From: JACDBZ01 sp036262075
GTDB lineage: Bacteria; Chloroflexota; Limnocylindria; QHBO01
Direction of reading: 5' to 3'
Assembly (NCBI GenBank): GCA_036262075.1
Contig: DATAJO010000022.1
Location: forward strand, 1-64,000
DNA: 64,000 nucleotides
Positions 46,518 through 54,370 of this stretch are shown here, piece by piece; positions within the stretch are counted from its first letter, which is position 1; the number at the start of each line of letters is the position of its first letter. The position numbers were made by a program, and so were the translations under genes. The notes beneath the pieces are model-generated. The model was given only the letters and a program-made list of their open reading frames with translations. It had not been told where the DNA came from and ran no database searches.

Positions 46518-47809
46518 CCAGGAACGGGTCGACCGCGGCCGGGCCGACGGCCGCCGAGGAGCGGGCGGTCCATCGGCTGCTCATGCAGTTCGGCGAGGCC
46601 GAGAGCCTCGCGACGCCGATGTGGGAGGCGCGCGACACGACCGTGCACGCCGTGGCCGCCCACCTCGCCGCCCTGTGGGACGTGCCGCATCCGACCGGCG
46701 AGGACGGCAGCGAGCCGATGGTGACCGAGAAGGGCCTGCCGCACGCCCGCGCCTCGGTCCTCAACCTCATCGTCGTGGTGACCGACGAGGCCGCCGCGGA
46801 GCGCGTCGTGCGCACGCTGCTCGGGCTCGGCGTGCGCCACCCGTCGCGTGCCCTCGTGCTCGTCCCGCAGCCCGAGGCGACGGGCCCGGCGATCGACGCG
46901 CGGATCAGCACGCACTGCCACGACGTCGTGGGTGGCGGGGAGCGGATCTGCTACGAGGAGGTCGTGCTCACCGTGCGCGGCGAGGCGGCGCGCCACCTGT
47001 CCGGCGTCGTCGCGCCGCTCCTCATCCACGACCTGCCGACCCACGTCTGGTGGCCGGGGGACCCGCCGTTCCGGAGCGGCCTCGTCGACCAGCTCGTCGA
47101 GCTCGGCGACCGCATCCTCGTCGACAGCTCGGACTTCAGCGATCTCCTGAACGGGCTGCGCCGTCTGGCGGCCCTGCGCCGCCGCACCGGCATCGGCGAC
47201 CTGTCCTGGGAGCGCCTGGCGTGGTGGCAGGAGCTGACCGCCCAGTTCTTCGATGCGCCGCGCTTCCGGCGCTACCTGCCCAACCTGTCGCGGCTCCGGA
47301 TCCGGTACGCGGTGGCGCCGCCGGTATCCGCCCGGCGCGAGGAGGCCGAGGAGATCGCTCCCGGCGTCCGCGAGCCGATGGCCGAGGCGCTGCTCTACGC
47401 CGGCTGGATCGCCACGCGCCTCGGCTGGCGGCGGTACGCGACCGTCGCCCCGCTCGACGGCGGGGCGTTCCGCCTGACCCTCGAGGGCCGGCACGAGATG
47501 GTCGACCTCGACGTCCGGTCGGTGCCGACCGACGACGTGCGGCCGGGGGACCTGGTATCGGTACGGCTCCGCTCGCTGGGCGAGACCGGGGCGGCGGAGT
47601 TCATCATCGACCGAGACGGAGAGGACGCGATGGTCGCCACCAACGCCGACGGCATGACGGCGCTCCTGCGCCGGATGAGCATGGAGACGCGGCGGGAGCC
47701 GGAGCTGCTGAGCGCGCAGCTCGCGGCGGACGTCGTGGACCCGGTCTACGAGGACGCGCTGCGTGCCGCGGCCGTCCTCCTCGCCTCGGCACGGGAGATC
47801 AACGCGTGA
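46514..47809 (+). CDS. opcA: Glucose-6-phosphate dehydrogenase assembly protein OpcA
   Basis: The 431-residue protein matches OpcA, which in cyanobacteria and actinobacteria activates or assembles Zwf. Typical segments are TTVHAVAAHLAALWDVPHP, NLIVVVTDEAAAERV, ICYEEVVLTVRGEAARHLSG and PLLIHDLPTHVWWPGDPPF. It overlaps zwf and pgl by four bases each, so the three are made in a coupled series. The role is known from family; no catalytic residues are expected. Confidence 0.93.
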   Translation: MTRNGSTAAGPTAAEERAVHRLLMQFGEAESLATPMWEARDTTVHAVAAHLAALWDVPHPTGEDGSEPMVTEKGLPHARASVLNLIVVVTDEAAAERVVRTLLGLGVRHPSRALVLVPQPEATGPAIDARISTHCHDVVGGGERICYEEVVLTVRGEAARHLSGVVAPLLIHDLPTHVWWPGDPPFRSGLVDQLVELGDRILVDSSDFSDLLNGLRRLAALRRRTGIGDLSWERLAWWQELTAQFFDAPRFRRYLPNLSRLRIRYAVAPPVSARREEAEEIAPGVREPMAEALLYAGWIATRLGWRRYATVAPLDGGAFRLTLEGRHEMVDLDVRSVPTDDVRPGDLVSVRLRSLGETGAAEFIIDRDGEDAMVATNADGMTALLRRMSMETRREPELLSAQLAADVVDPVYEDALRAAAVLLASAREINA

Positions 47810-48579
47810 CGACGTTCACCGTACTGCCCGATCCGGCGGCCGTGGCGGTCACGACCGCCGACCGCTTCGTCGAAATCGTCGCCGCGGCGATCGACGAGCG
47901 CGGCATCGCCCGCGTGGCGCTGTCGGGAGGCAGCACGCCGAAGATGGTCTACCCGCTGCTCCTCGAGCCCCGGAGGCGCGACGCGATCGACTGGTCGCGG
48001 GTCGAGTTCTTCTGGGGCGACGAGCGGAGCGTGCCGCCCGACCACCCCGAGTCGAACTTCGGCGTCGCGTACCAGATGCTCATCGCCCAGCTCCGTGACG
48101 TCCGTCCCGAGCGCGTCCACCGCATGCCGGCCGAGGCCCCCGACCTCGACGCCGCGGCCCTGTCGTACGAGTCGGAGCTGCGGCTCGCGTTCGGCGCCCG
48201 CGGCGAGGACCCGCCGGCCTTCGACCTCGACTGGCTCGGGATGGGCCCCGACGGCCACACCGCGTCGCTGTTCCCCGGCACGCCCGCCGTCGAGGAGCGC
48301 CACCGCTGGGTCGTGCCGAACTACGTGCCGCACCTCGACACGTGGCGCATGACGATCACGTTCCCGGTCATCGAGGCGGCCCGCCGCACGATCGTCGTCC
48401 TCACCGGCGACGACAAGGCCGATGCATTCCGCGCCATCCGTGCCGGCGGCTCGGGGCTCCCCGCCGAGCGCGTCGCGGGCGACGGCGTCGAGTGGATCCT
48501 CGACGAGGCCGCTGCGGGCGGCACAGGCGACGCGGGCGACGCGGGCGACGTGGGCGGCGCGGAGGCCCGGGAGGCCTAG
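47806..48579 (+). CDS. pgl: 6-phosphogluconolactonase
   Basis: The 257-residue DevB-type enzyme hydrolyses 6-phosphogluconolactone, the step between Zwf and Gnd. Visible motifs are VALSGGSTPKMVYPLL, VEFFWGDERSVPPDHPESNF and LDWLGMGPDGHTASLFPG. It starts with GTG overlapping the opcA TGA. The last 20 residues are a Gly/Ala/Asp tail coded by short tandem repeats (GACGCGGGC units near 48529-48550) and are probably not functional. Confidence 0.94.
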   Translation: MTTFTVLPDPAAVAVTTADRFVEIVAAAIDERGIARVALSGGSTPKMVYPLLLEPRRRDAIDWSRVEFFWGDERSVPPDHPESNFGVAYQMLIAQLRDVRPERVHRMPAEAPDLDAAALSYESELRLAFGARGEDPPAFDLDWLGMGPDGHTASLFPGTPAVEERHRWVVPNYVPHLDTWRMTITFPVIEAARRTIVVLTGDDKADAFRAIRAGGSGLPAERVAGDGVEWILDEAAAGGTGDAGDAGDVGGAEAREA

Positions 48580-48580
48580 G

Positions 48581-48850
48581 ATGCCGCCGCTCGCCTGGCT
48601 GGCCGTCGCGATCGCGGCCGGCGTCGCCGCCTACCTCGTCGGCTGGCCCGCCTGGGACGGCTACCGCCGTCGCGACGCGCGGGACGAGAACGTCGAGCGC
48701 TACCTCGCCTGGCGCGGGCGGGCCGACCGCGTGCCGCGCGCCTCGACGCGCGAGGGCATGACGACGGAGGAGCGCCGGCGGATCTACGCCGGCATCGGCC
48801 TGGCCATCGTCTCGGTCGTGGCCCTCCTCGCCTTCTTCGCGACCTCCTGA
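48581..48850 (+). CDS. Small two-helix membrane protein
   Basis: The 89-residue protein has helices at both ends (LAWLAVAIAAGVAAYLVGWP and IYAGIGLAIVSVVALLAFFA) and a basic cytoplasmic-type middle rich in Arg. Its ATG is one base after the pgl stop and GGAGG overlaps the pgl end, so it is translated as part of the operon. No family is recognised. Confidence 0.7.
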   Translation: MPPLAWLAVAIAAGVAAYLVGWPAWDGYRRRDARDENVERYLAWRGRADRVPRASTREGMTTEERRRIYAGIGLAIVSVVALLAFFATS

Positions 48851-48852
48851 CC

Positions 48853-49170
48853 GTGCGCGTCGAGCTGCTCTACGCCGATGGCGACCCGGCGGCCATGCTC
48901 GCCCGCCAGAACCTCGTCGAGGTGCTCACCGAGGATGCCTTCGAGACGCCGATCCAGATGATCGCGGTGACCTCGATGGACGACGCCACGTTCCTCGGCC
49001 TGACCGGCTCGCCGACGATCCGGATCGACGGCACCGACATCGATCCCGCCTCGGCCGGCCCGATCGGGATCGGCGCCCGGGACTACGGCGACGGCCCGGT
49101 GCCGCCCAAGGCGCTCATCCGGCGCGCCGTGGAGCGGGCGCGCGGCTGGGGCCACGGGCGTCGCCGCTGA
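48853..49170 (+). CDS. Small thioredoxin-fold-like protein without active-site cysteines
   Basis: The 105-residue protein begins VELLYADGDPAAMLARQNLVEVL and contains FLGLTGSPTIRIDGTDIDP and a C-terminal RDYGDGPVPPKALIRRAV. This pattern resembles a family of thioredoxin-like proteins that usually have a Cys or selenocysteine pair near the start; here the position reads ADGDP with no Cys. It contains no cysteine at all. A GTG two bases after the previous stop is the start. A structural or regulatory rather than redox role is inferred. Confidence 0.65.
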   Translation: MRVELLYADGDPAAMLARQNLVEVLTEDAFETPIQMIAVTSMDDATFLGLTGSPTIRIDGTDIDPASAGPIGIGARDYGDGPVPPKALIRRAVERARGWGHGRRR

Positions 49171-50099
49171 TGCTGACCCGCGCGTTCCGCGCCCTCTTTC
49201 TGTGGCTCAGCAACCGGCGCTGGCTCGGCCGGGCGGCGATGGCCACGCCCGGGGTGCGGCGCATGCCGTACCGCTTCGTGGCCGGCACGACGCTCGACCA
49301 GGCCGCCGAGGCGGTGCGCCGGCTGAACGCCGACGGCGCGAGCGCGACCCTCGACGTCCTCGGCGAGTCGGTGGGGGACCGTGCCTCGGCCGAGCGGGCC
49401 GCGGCCGCGTACGTGGCCACGATCGAGCGCATCGCGCGCGACGGGCTGGACGCGAACGTGAGCATGAAGCTCACCCAGCTCGGCCTCGACCTCGGCGTGG
49501 AGACCTGCCTCGCGATCCTGCGGCCCGTCGTGCGGGCCGGTGCCGAGCACGGCGTGTTCGTGCGCATCGACATGGAGGGCTCGGCCTACACCGAGCGCAC
49601 GCTCGAGGTCGTCCACCGCCTGCGGGCCGACGGCTGCGACGTCGGGCCGGTCATCCAGGCCTACCTCCACCGGTCGCCCGCCGACGTCGAGCGTCTCGCG
49701 GCCGAGCGCGTCCGCACGCGGATCTGCAAGGGTGCCTACGCGGAGCCGCCCGAGGTCGCCATCGGTGACCGCGACGCGATCGGCGACCGGTTCGTCGAGC
49801 TCGCCCAGCGCCTGCTCGAGGCGGACGCGTACCCGGGAATCGCCACCCACGACCCGGACATGATCCGGCGCGTGAGCGCGTTCGCGCGCGAGCGCGGCAT
49901 CGGCCCCGATCGATTCGAGTTCCAGATGCTGTACGGCGTGCGGCGCGACCTCCAGCGCCAGCTCATGGCCGAGGGCCACCGCGTGCGGATCTACGTGCCG
50001 TACGGGACGGAGTGGTGGCCGTACTTCATGCGCCGCCTGGCGGAGCGGCCGGCCAACGTCGCATTCGTGCTGCGCAGCCTCATCGGCGAACGGGGCTAA
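49170..50099 (+). CDS. Proline dehydrogenase (monofunctional)
   Basis: The 309-residue flavoenzyme oxidises proline to pyrroline-5-carboxylate. The barrel shows TLDVLGESVGD, NVSMKLTQLGLDL, VRIDMEGSAYTERTL, RICKGAYAEPPEV, GIATHDPDMI and a C-terminal YVPYGTEWWPYFMRRLAERPAN, which carries the substrate-binding Arg pair. It is the last gene of the pentose phosphate operon, its ATG sharing one base with the previous TGA. NADPH supply and proline redox cycling are linked metabolically, which may explain the grouping. No P5C dehydrogenase gene is nearby. Confidence 0.93.
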   Translation: MLTRAFRALFLWLSNRRWLGRAAMATPGVRRMPYRFVAGTTLDQAAEAVRRLNADGASATLDVLGESVGDRASAERAAAAYVATIERIARDGLDANVSMKLTQLGLDLGVETCLAILRPVVRAGAEHGVFVRIDMEGSAYTERTLEVVHRLRADGCDVGPVIQAYLHRSPADVERLAAERVRTRICKGAYAEPPEVAIGDRDAIGDRFVELAQRLLEADAYPGIATHDPDMIRRVSAFARERGIGPDRFEFQMLYGVRRDLQRQLMAEGHRVRIYVPYGTEWWPYFMRRLAERPANVAFVLRSLIGERG

Positions 50100-50157
50100 G
50101 CCGGATCGGGCCCGCAGCGGGCGCGCGCGGTGCGGGGTAGACTGCGGACGAACGCCC

Positions 50158-50568
50158 ATGTCCGCCAGCAAACGGCCGAGCACCTCGAGCCTCCGCCGAT
50201 ATCTCACCTCCCGCCCATTCGTCGCGATCGGCGACATCCGCCGCCGCTTCGGCCTCGATCCCGATGCGATGAGCGCGATCTCGCGCAACGGGACGACGGC
50301 GTTCGTCGGGCTGCCCGAACGCGAGGCGTCGAAGCTCCAGGACCTGTGGCAGCGCGACGAGGTCGGGCTCGAGCTGTCGGTCGAGGTCCGCGCGCCGGTC
50401 GTCATCGGCGTCTACCCGCTGCGTATCGCGCGCTTCGTGCTCGAGCAGACGAACGGCTATCACGCGCAGCCGGCGGCCACGAACGGCACCGGCAACGGCA
50501 CCGAGCCGATCGCGTTCGATGGCGCCTCCGCCGAGCCGGCCGGCATGGGGGACGTCGCCGCCGAATGA
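50158..50568 (+). CDS. Conserved-looking hypothetical protein
   Basis: The 136-residue protein has a basic N-terminus (SLRRYLTSRPFVAIGDIRRRFGL), a central domain with FVGLPEREASKLQDLWQRDEVGLELSVEVRAPVVIGVYP, and a disordered Gly/Asn/Thr tail. TAGACT at 50138-50143 lies 14 bases before the ATG, giving a very short leader. The next gene overlaps it by four bases. I recognise no family; the basic region could bind nucleic acid. Confidence 0.6.
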   Translation: MSASKRPSTSSLRRYLTSRPFVAIGDIRRRFGLDPDAMSAISRNGTTAFVGLPEREASKLQDLWQRDEVGLELSVEVRAPVVIGVYPLRIARFVLEQTNGYHAQPAATNGTGNGTEPIAFDGASAEPAGMGDVAAE

Positions 50569-50930
50569 GGATCGGCGCGGTGATCGACGACCTCATGCTC
50601 TTCAGCCGGATCGACGCCGCGGCCGCGTCCTCCGGCGCCGAGGTCGTGCGCGTCGCCGACCCGGCCGATCTGCCGCCCGGCCTCGACCTCGTGCTCGCCG
50701 ACTGGTCGGCCCGCCAGCCGTCGTGGGCCGATGCGCTGCGCGCCTCGGGCGCTCCGCGCGTCATCCTCTTCGGCCGCCATACCGACCTCGAGGCGCACGC
50801 CGAGGCGCGTGCCGCCGGCCTGGGGCCGATGTGGGCGCGCTCGAAGCTCGTCGCCGAGCTGCCGTCGCTCGTCAGCGGCGGCGTGGCTGCCGGCGCGGAC
50901 GCCGCAGGAACTCCGGCCGAGCGCGGCTGA
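50565..50930 (+). CDS. Hypothetical protein with receiver-like (flavodoxin-type) fold
   Basis: The 121-residue protein alternates strands and helices like a response-regulator receiver: IGAVIDDLMLFSRIDAAAASSG, LDLVLADWSARQPSW, APRVILFGRHTD and AGLGPMWARSKLVAELPSLV. The phospho-acceptor position appears as D in LADWS, and a Lys (ARSKLV) sits where the receiver Lys would be, but the acidic cluster is only partly kept. It overlaps the preceding gene (ATGA) and its end overlaps the convergent membrane gene by 59 bases. It may be a pseudo-receiver; this is inference. Confidence 0.6.
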   Translation: MRIGAVIDDLMLFSRIDAAAASSGAEVVRVADPADLPPGLDLVLADWSARQPSWADALRASGAPRVILFGRHTDLEAHAEARAAGLGPMWARSKLVAELPSLVSGGVAAGADAAGTPAERG

Positions 50931-51339
50931 CGACGTAGGCCGAGGCGACCCCCGCAGCCACGAGCCCGACGCCGGCGACCCCGGTGCCGCCGACGAGGGT
51001 CACACACGCGATCGCCCGCTCCGAGGACCCGCCGCAGCCCGGCAGCGTGGCCGAGGCAGCCACGACGATCGCCACGCCGATGACCGCCAGCGAGGCGCCG
51101 CCCGCGATGCCGAGGATGCGGGCCGCTCGCAGCCGGAGCCCGAGCGCGGCGCCGGCCAGCAGCATGACGCCACCGAGCGCCATGGCGGCGACGCCGATGG
51201 CGCGCTCGAGCGGGCCGGCCGGCACGAGCATCGGTCCCGCTCCGAGGATGAGGGTGGTCGCGCCGCACGCGCCGAGCAGCCCGGCGACGACGACGATGCG
51301 GCCGGATGCGGCGCGGCGTGCCTCGGGTCCGATGGCCAT
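50872..51339 (-). CDS. Predicted four-helix membrane protein
   Basis: The 155-residue protein has four hydrophobic segments (IVVVAGLLGACGATTLILGAG, AIGVAAMALGGVMLLAGAAL, ILGIAGGASLAVIGVAIVVAA and TLVGGTGVAGVGLVAAGVASA) and a basic C-terminus. Two Cys in PGCGGSSERAIACV may form a disulfide. ATG 51339 is chosen; an ATG at 51375 is an alternative. It overlaps the convergent gene by 59 bases. Function unknown. Confidence 0.55.
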   Translation of the reverse strand: MAIGPEARRAASGRIVVVAGLLGACGATTLILGAGPMLVPAGPLERAIGVAAMALGGVMLLAGAALGLRLRAARILGIAGGASLAVIGVAIVVAASATLPGCGGSSERAIACVTLVGGTGVAGVGLVAAGVASAYVVSRARPEFLRRPRRQPRRR

Positions 51340-51569
51340 CGGTCGATGTCCCTCGAGCGGAATCCCGGCCGCCATTGTGGCCCCCGGCGGCCGTTCGTAC
51401 GGCGGACGATCGGCTGCTCGCTCTCGGGACTTTGGGCGGATGCGCGGCCGCAGGCCCGTCGGTAGCCTGCCCGACACCATTCCGGGCCGTGCCCAGGGAG
51501 CCTCGCCCGGAACTCGAGCACCCGTCGGTCATCGGCCGCGTCGCGGCCGGGGTGGAGATGGTGCGGCGA

Positions 51570-51590
51570 GCAACGTGGAGGCAAGGTTGC
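51570..51590 (+). promoter_or_regulatory. Hairpin presenting the SD of the next gene
   Basis: GCAAC (51570-51574) pairs with GTTGC (51586-51590), leaving an 11-base loop that contains GGAGG (51577-51581), the SD of the gene at 51592. The rest of the 252-base gap from 51340 shows no gene, tRNA or clear promoter. Confidence 0.3.
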
Positions 51591-51591
51591 G

Positions 51592-53088
51592 ATGCGCCAC
51601 AAGGCGACCTCACCGTTCGCGCGCGCCGGAACGCCGGCACGCCCATCCCGGCGGCTGCCGCGGGCCGAGACAGCACCGGCGGGGCCGCGCGATCGCCTCC
51701 GGGACTGGCTCGCCACCGCACCGATCCTGCTCCTCGTAGTCATGGTGCTGGTCGGCGATCCGACCCGTGCCGCGACCCCCACGCTGACGGTCGACGGCAT
51801 GGCCATGGCCGGCCAGCGGTTCGTCGTCGGCGGCACGGGCTTCGCGGCCGGCACCGAGTACCAGCTGCGCTGGGACGGTGACGGCAAGGGCATGCCGCGC
51901 GTTCGCGCCCGGGGCGACGGCACGCTCGGCACCGCGGTTCGCGTCCCGCGCGACGCCGCCCCCGGCCCGCACGTGCTCGACGCCATCGTGCGGCTGGGCA
52001 ACGGCCGGCAGGCAGCCATCGCGGCGCCGGTCGCCAGCGTGACCGTCATGGTCATGACCCACGAGGCCGAGCCGACGTCGGTCCCGACGCCGGCCCCGGC
52101 CGTGCCCACCGCGGTGGCGACCCCGACCACGATCCCGACGCCACCGGAGCACGGGCACCCGACGCCGACGCCCTCGGCCGTGGCGCCGGCGCCACCCTCC
52201 ACCTCGCCGCCCGCGGCGCCGACGGTGGCACCCTCGCCCAGCCCGTCGCACGACCACGGCGGCATGCCGGATCCGGTGGCCTGCACCGGCTATCCCGAGC
52301 ACCGCGTGTTCCTCGAGTCCCAGGGCTGGTGGGTCCAGACGCCGGGGCAGTCGGGCACCGACTTCGGGCACGTCCACGTCGGGATGTGCTTCCCGCAGGC
52401 GCAGCGGGTCAGCGGCACCGTGACCCTCGACGTGCGCCTGACGATGCATCACAACGCCGGCACGCTCGCCCGCCTGTACGGGGGGATCGAGACCGACAAC
52501 GGCGGGTACGACCTGTGGAATGTCCCGGTCGGGCTGACCTGCCCGCACGACACGTGCGTGCGCTGGGTCCAGCTCCGGGTCGACACCACCCGCGTGCCGG
52601 TCGATGGCCGCGTCGAGTGGCGATTCCGCCCGCAGGTCAAGACGACCGACGGCCTCGACTTCACGCCGAGCACCGGCTGGCAGACGTACCTCGTGAACGG
52701 CGGCGGCCGGCCCTCGGTTGACTATCGATCGCGGGACGAGGCGATCGCCCGCGGCTGGTACGACGGCGCGGGCTACGCCAACGCCTCGATCATGAGCGTG
52801 CCGCTCGCCCCGCTGACCGGCACGTGGTCGTCGAACGTGATCCTCGACCGCGGCAGCGACGGCATCCCGATCACGTCCCACGGGATCTACATCGATCCCG
52901 ACTTCCATCACGGCGACAAGGGCATCGTCGTGCGGGAGGGGAGCGGGCCGTACCGCGGGACGGTGACGATCAACGCGGCGAGCCTGTCGCCCGGAGCGCA
53001 CCGCCTCGTGCTCAGGGCCGATGCGCGCGACCCGCGCGGCTCGACGAACAGCGGGCTGCTGGTGATCGTGTTCTACGTGGCGCAGTGA
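51592..53088 (+). CDS. Secreted or surface-anchored modular protein of unknown function
   Basis: The 498-residue protein has a basic N-terminus, a membrane/signal segment (APILLLVVMVLVGDPTRAAT), an IPT/TIG-like beta domain of about 85 residues (TLTVDGMAMAGQRFVVGGTG and on), and a Pro/Thr linker from about 160 to 222. The C-terminal domain of about 270 residues has VHVGMCFPQ, TMHHNAGTLARLYGG, LTCPHDTCVRWVQLRV and GWYDGAGYANASIMS. The paired Cys suggest disulfides outside the cell. I recognise no family for that domain. A strong hairpin follows the stop. Confidence 0.7.
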   Translation: MRHKATSPFARAGTPARPSRRLPRAETAPAGPRDRLRDWLATAPILLLVVMVLVGDPTRAATPTLTVDGMAMAGQRFVVGGTGFAAGTEYQLRWDGDGKGMPRVRARGDGTLGTAVRVPRDAAPGPHVLDAIVRLGNGRQAAIAAPVASVTVMVMTHEAEPTSVPTPAPAVPTAVATPTTIPTPPEHGHPTPTPSAVAPAPPSTSPPAAPTVAPSPSPSHDHGGMPDPVACTGYPEHRVFLESQGWWVQTPGQSGTDFGHVHVGMCFPQAQRVSGTVTLDVRLTMHHNAGTLARLYGGIETDNGGYDLWNVPVGLTCPHDTCVRWVQLRVDTTRVPVDGRVEWRFRPQVKTTDGLDFTPSTGWQTYLVNGGGRPSVDYRSRDEAIARGWYDGAGYANASIMSVPLAPLTGTWSSNVILDRGSDGIPITSHGIYIDPDFHHGDKGIVVREGSGPYRGTVTINAASLSPGAHRLVLRADARDPRGSTNSGLLVIVFYVAQ

Positions 53089-53089
53089 G

Positions 53090-53127
53090 GCCGATGGCGG
53101 CGCGCCGCGGGCGCGCCGCCCATCGGC
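53090..53127 (+). terminator. Terminator hairpin with one bulge
   Basis: The left arm (53090-53106) pairs with 53110-53127: nine bp CGGCGCGCC/GGCGCGCCG, then eight bp with one bulged C. It starts two bases after the TGA of the secreted-protein gene and ends 22 bases before the ATP-grasp start. Confidence 0.75.
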
Positions 53128-53149
53128 TCGAATCCGGATAATGGCGTCC

Positions 53150-54370
53150 GTGTCCGCCATCGGCGCGCGTCGGCGCCAACCTGCTGCCCTCATCTTCGGC
53201 GCCCATATCGCCGCACTCGGCGTCCTGCGCCGCCTCCGCGCGCGCGGCGTGCGCTGCTATGTCGTCGACGACACCGAGGACATCATCGTCCGCTCGCGCT
53301 GGTACCGCCCGGCGGAGCGCAAGCTGCCCGAGACCCCGGACAGCGACGTCCTGGCCGAGTACCTGGACGGCCTGAAGCTCGATCGGGCGGTGCTGTTCCC
53401 GTGCAGCGACAACTGGATGCTCGCCGCATCCGGGCTTCCCGAGCGGCTGCGGGAGCGCTTCCCCGGAAGCTTCCCGTCGCGCGACGTGGTCGAGCAGTTC
53501 GTCGACAAAGAGCGCTTCAGCGTGCTCGTCGATCGGCTCGAGATCCCGCGACCGCGAACGGTGACGCTGGCAACGCCCGAGGACCTCGATCGGCTCACCG
53601 ACGACGAGCTGACGCACGCGTTCCTCAAGCCGACCGATCCGCAGCTCCACCGACGCCATTTCCGCACGAAGGGCACGTTCGTCCACTCGCGGGCCGAGGC
53701 CGAGCGCGTCCTGCGCGCCGGCGCCGCGGTCGGCGTGAGCTTCGTCTACCAGGAGTGGATCGACGGCGACATGCGCTCGACGACGCTGCTCGAGGGCTTC
53801 GTCGACCGCAACGGCGCGATGCCGGGCCTGGTGCTCCGCCGGCGCATTCGCGTCGCGCCGCCGATGATCGGCAACACCGTCTCGTCCTACACCGCGCCGC
53901 TCGAGGAGGCGGAGCAGGCCACGGCCGACCTGCGCCGGATGCTCGCCGACGTCGGCTTCCGCGGCGCGTTCAACGTCGAGTTCAAGTACGACGTGCGCGA
54001 CGGGCTGTACAAGATCATCGAGCTCAACCCGCGGCCGGCCTGGTACATCTCGACCATCGCCGCGGTCGGGCTCGACATCCCCTGGGCCATGTACCGCGAC
54101 GCGCAGGGCCTCGACGTCGAGCCGGCGCCGCCGTTCCCCCTCGGCCGGGTCCAGCTCTACGAGTTCCGCGATGCGGTCGCCATCGCCGGCTTCCTGCGCC
54201 GCTTCCGGCGGCCGCCGGGATCGGTCATCGGCCCGTGGCTGCGCGGCGACCGCACCGTGTTCTGGTGGCGCGACCCGATGCCCGCACTCCACGGCGCGAT
54301 GCTGTTCCTCAGCCGTCGGTTCGGCCGCCGGCGTGCGGCCGGGGCGGGGACCCCCGATCCGGCTACTTGA
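53150..54370 (+). CDS. ATP-grasp domain protein (carbamoyl-phosphate-synthase-like ligase)
   Basis: The 406-residue protein has an N-terminal Rossmann-like domain (ALIFGAHIAALGVLRRLRARG, VLFPCSDNW) and an ATP-grasp core with FLKPTDPQLH, VYQEWIDGDMRSTTLLEGFV and the metal site FNVEFKYDVRDGLYKIIELNPRP. Such enzymes join a carboxylate to an amine or thiol; the substrate is unknown. GTG 53150 is preferred over ATG 53141: GATAAT (53137-53142) overlaps that ATG and lies seven bases before the GTG. The conserved sequence starts later. It ends overlapping the convergent cyclase gene by eight bases. Confidence 0.85.
   Translation: MSAIGARRRQPAALIFGAHIAALGVLRRLRARGVRCYVVDDTEDIIVRSRWYRPAERKLPETPDSDVLAEYLDGLKLDRAVLFPCSDNWMLAASGLPERLRERFPGSFPSRDVVEQFVDKERFSVLVDRLEIPRPRTVTLATPEDLDRLTDDELTHAFLKPTDPQLHRRHFRTKGTFVHSRAEAERVLRAGAAVGVSFVYQEWIDGDMRSTTLLEGFVDRNGAMPGLVLRRRIRVAPPMIGNTVSSYTAPLEEAEQATADLRRMLADVGFRGAFNVEFKYDVRDGLYKIIELNPRPAWYISTIAAVGLDIPWAMYRDAQGLDVEPAPPFPLGRVQLYEFRDAVAIAGFLRRFRRPPGSVIGPWLRGDRTVFWWRDPMPALHGAMLFLSRRFGRRRAAGAGTPDPAT

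Noticed and set aside
53141..53149. ATG 53141 as start of the ATP-grasp gene
   Set aside because: This ATG overlaps the -10-like GATAAT; GTG 53150 seven bases downstream fits the leaderless pattern of the region better.
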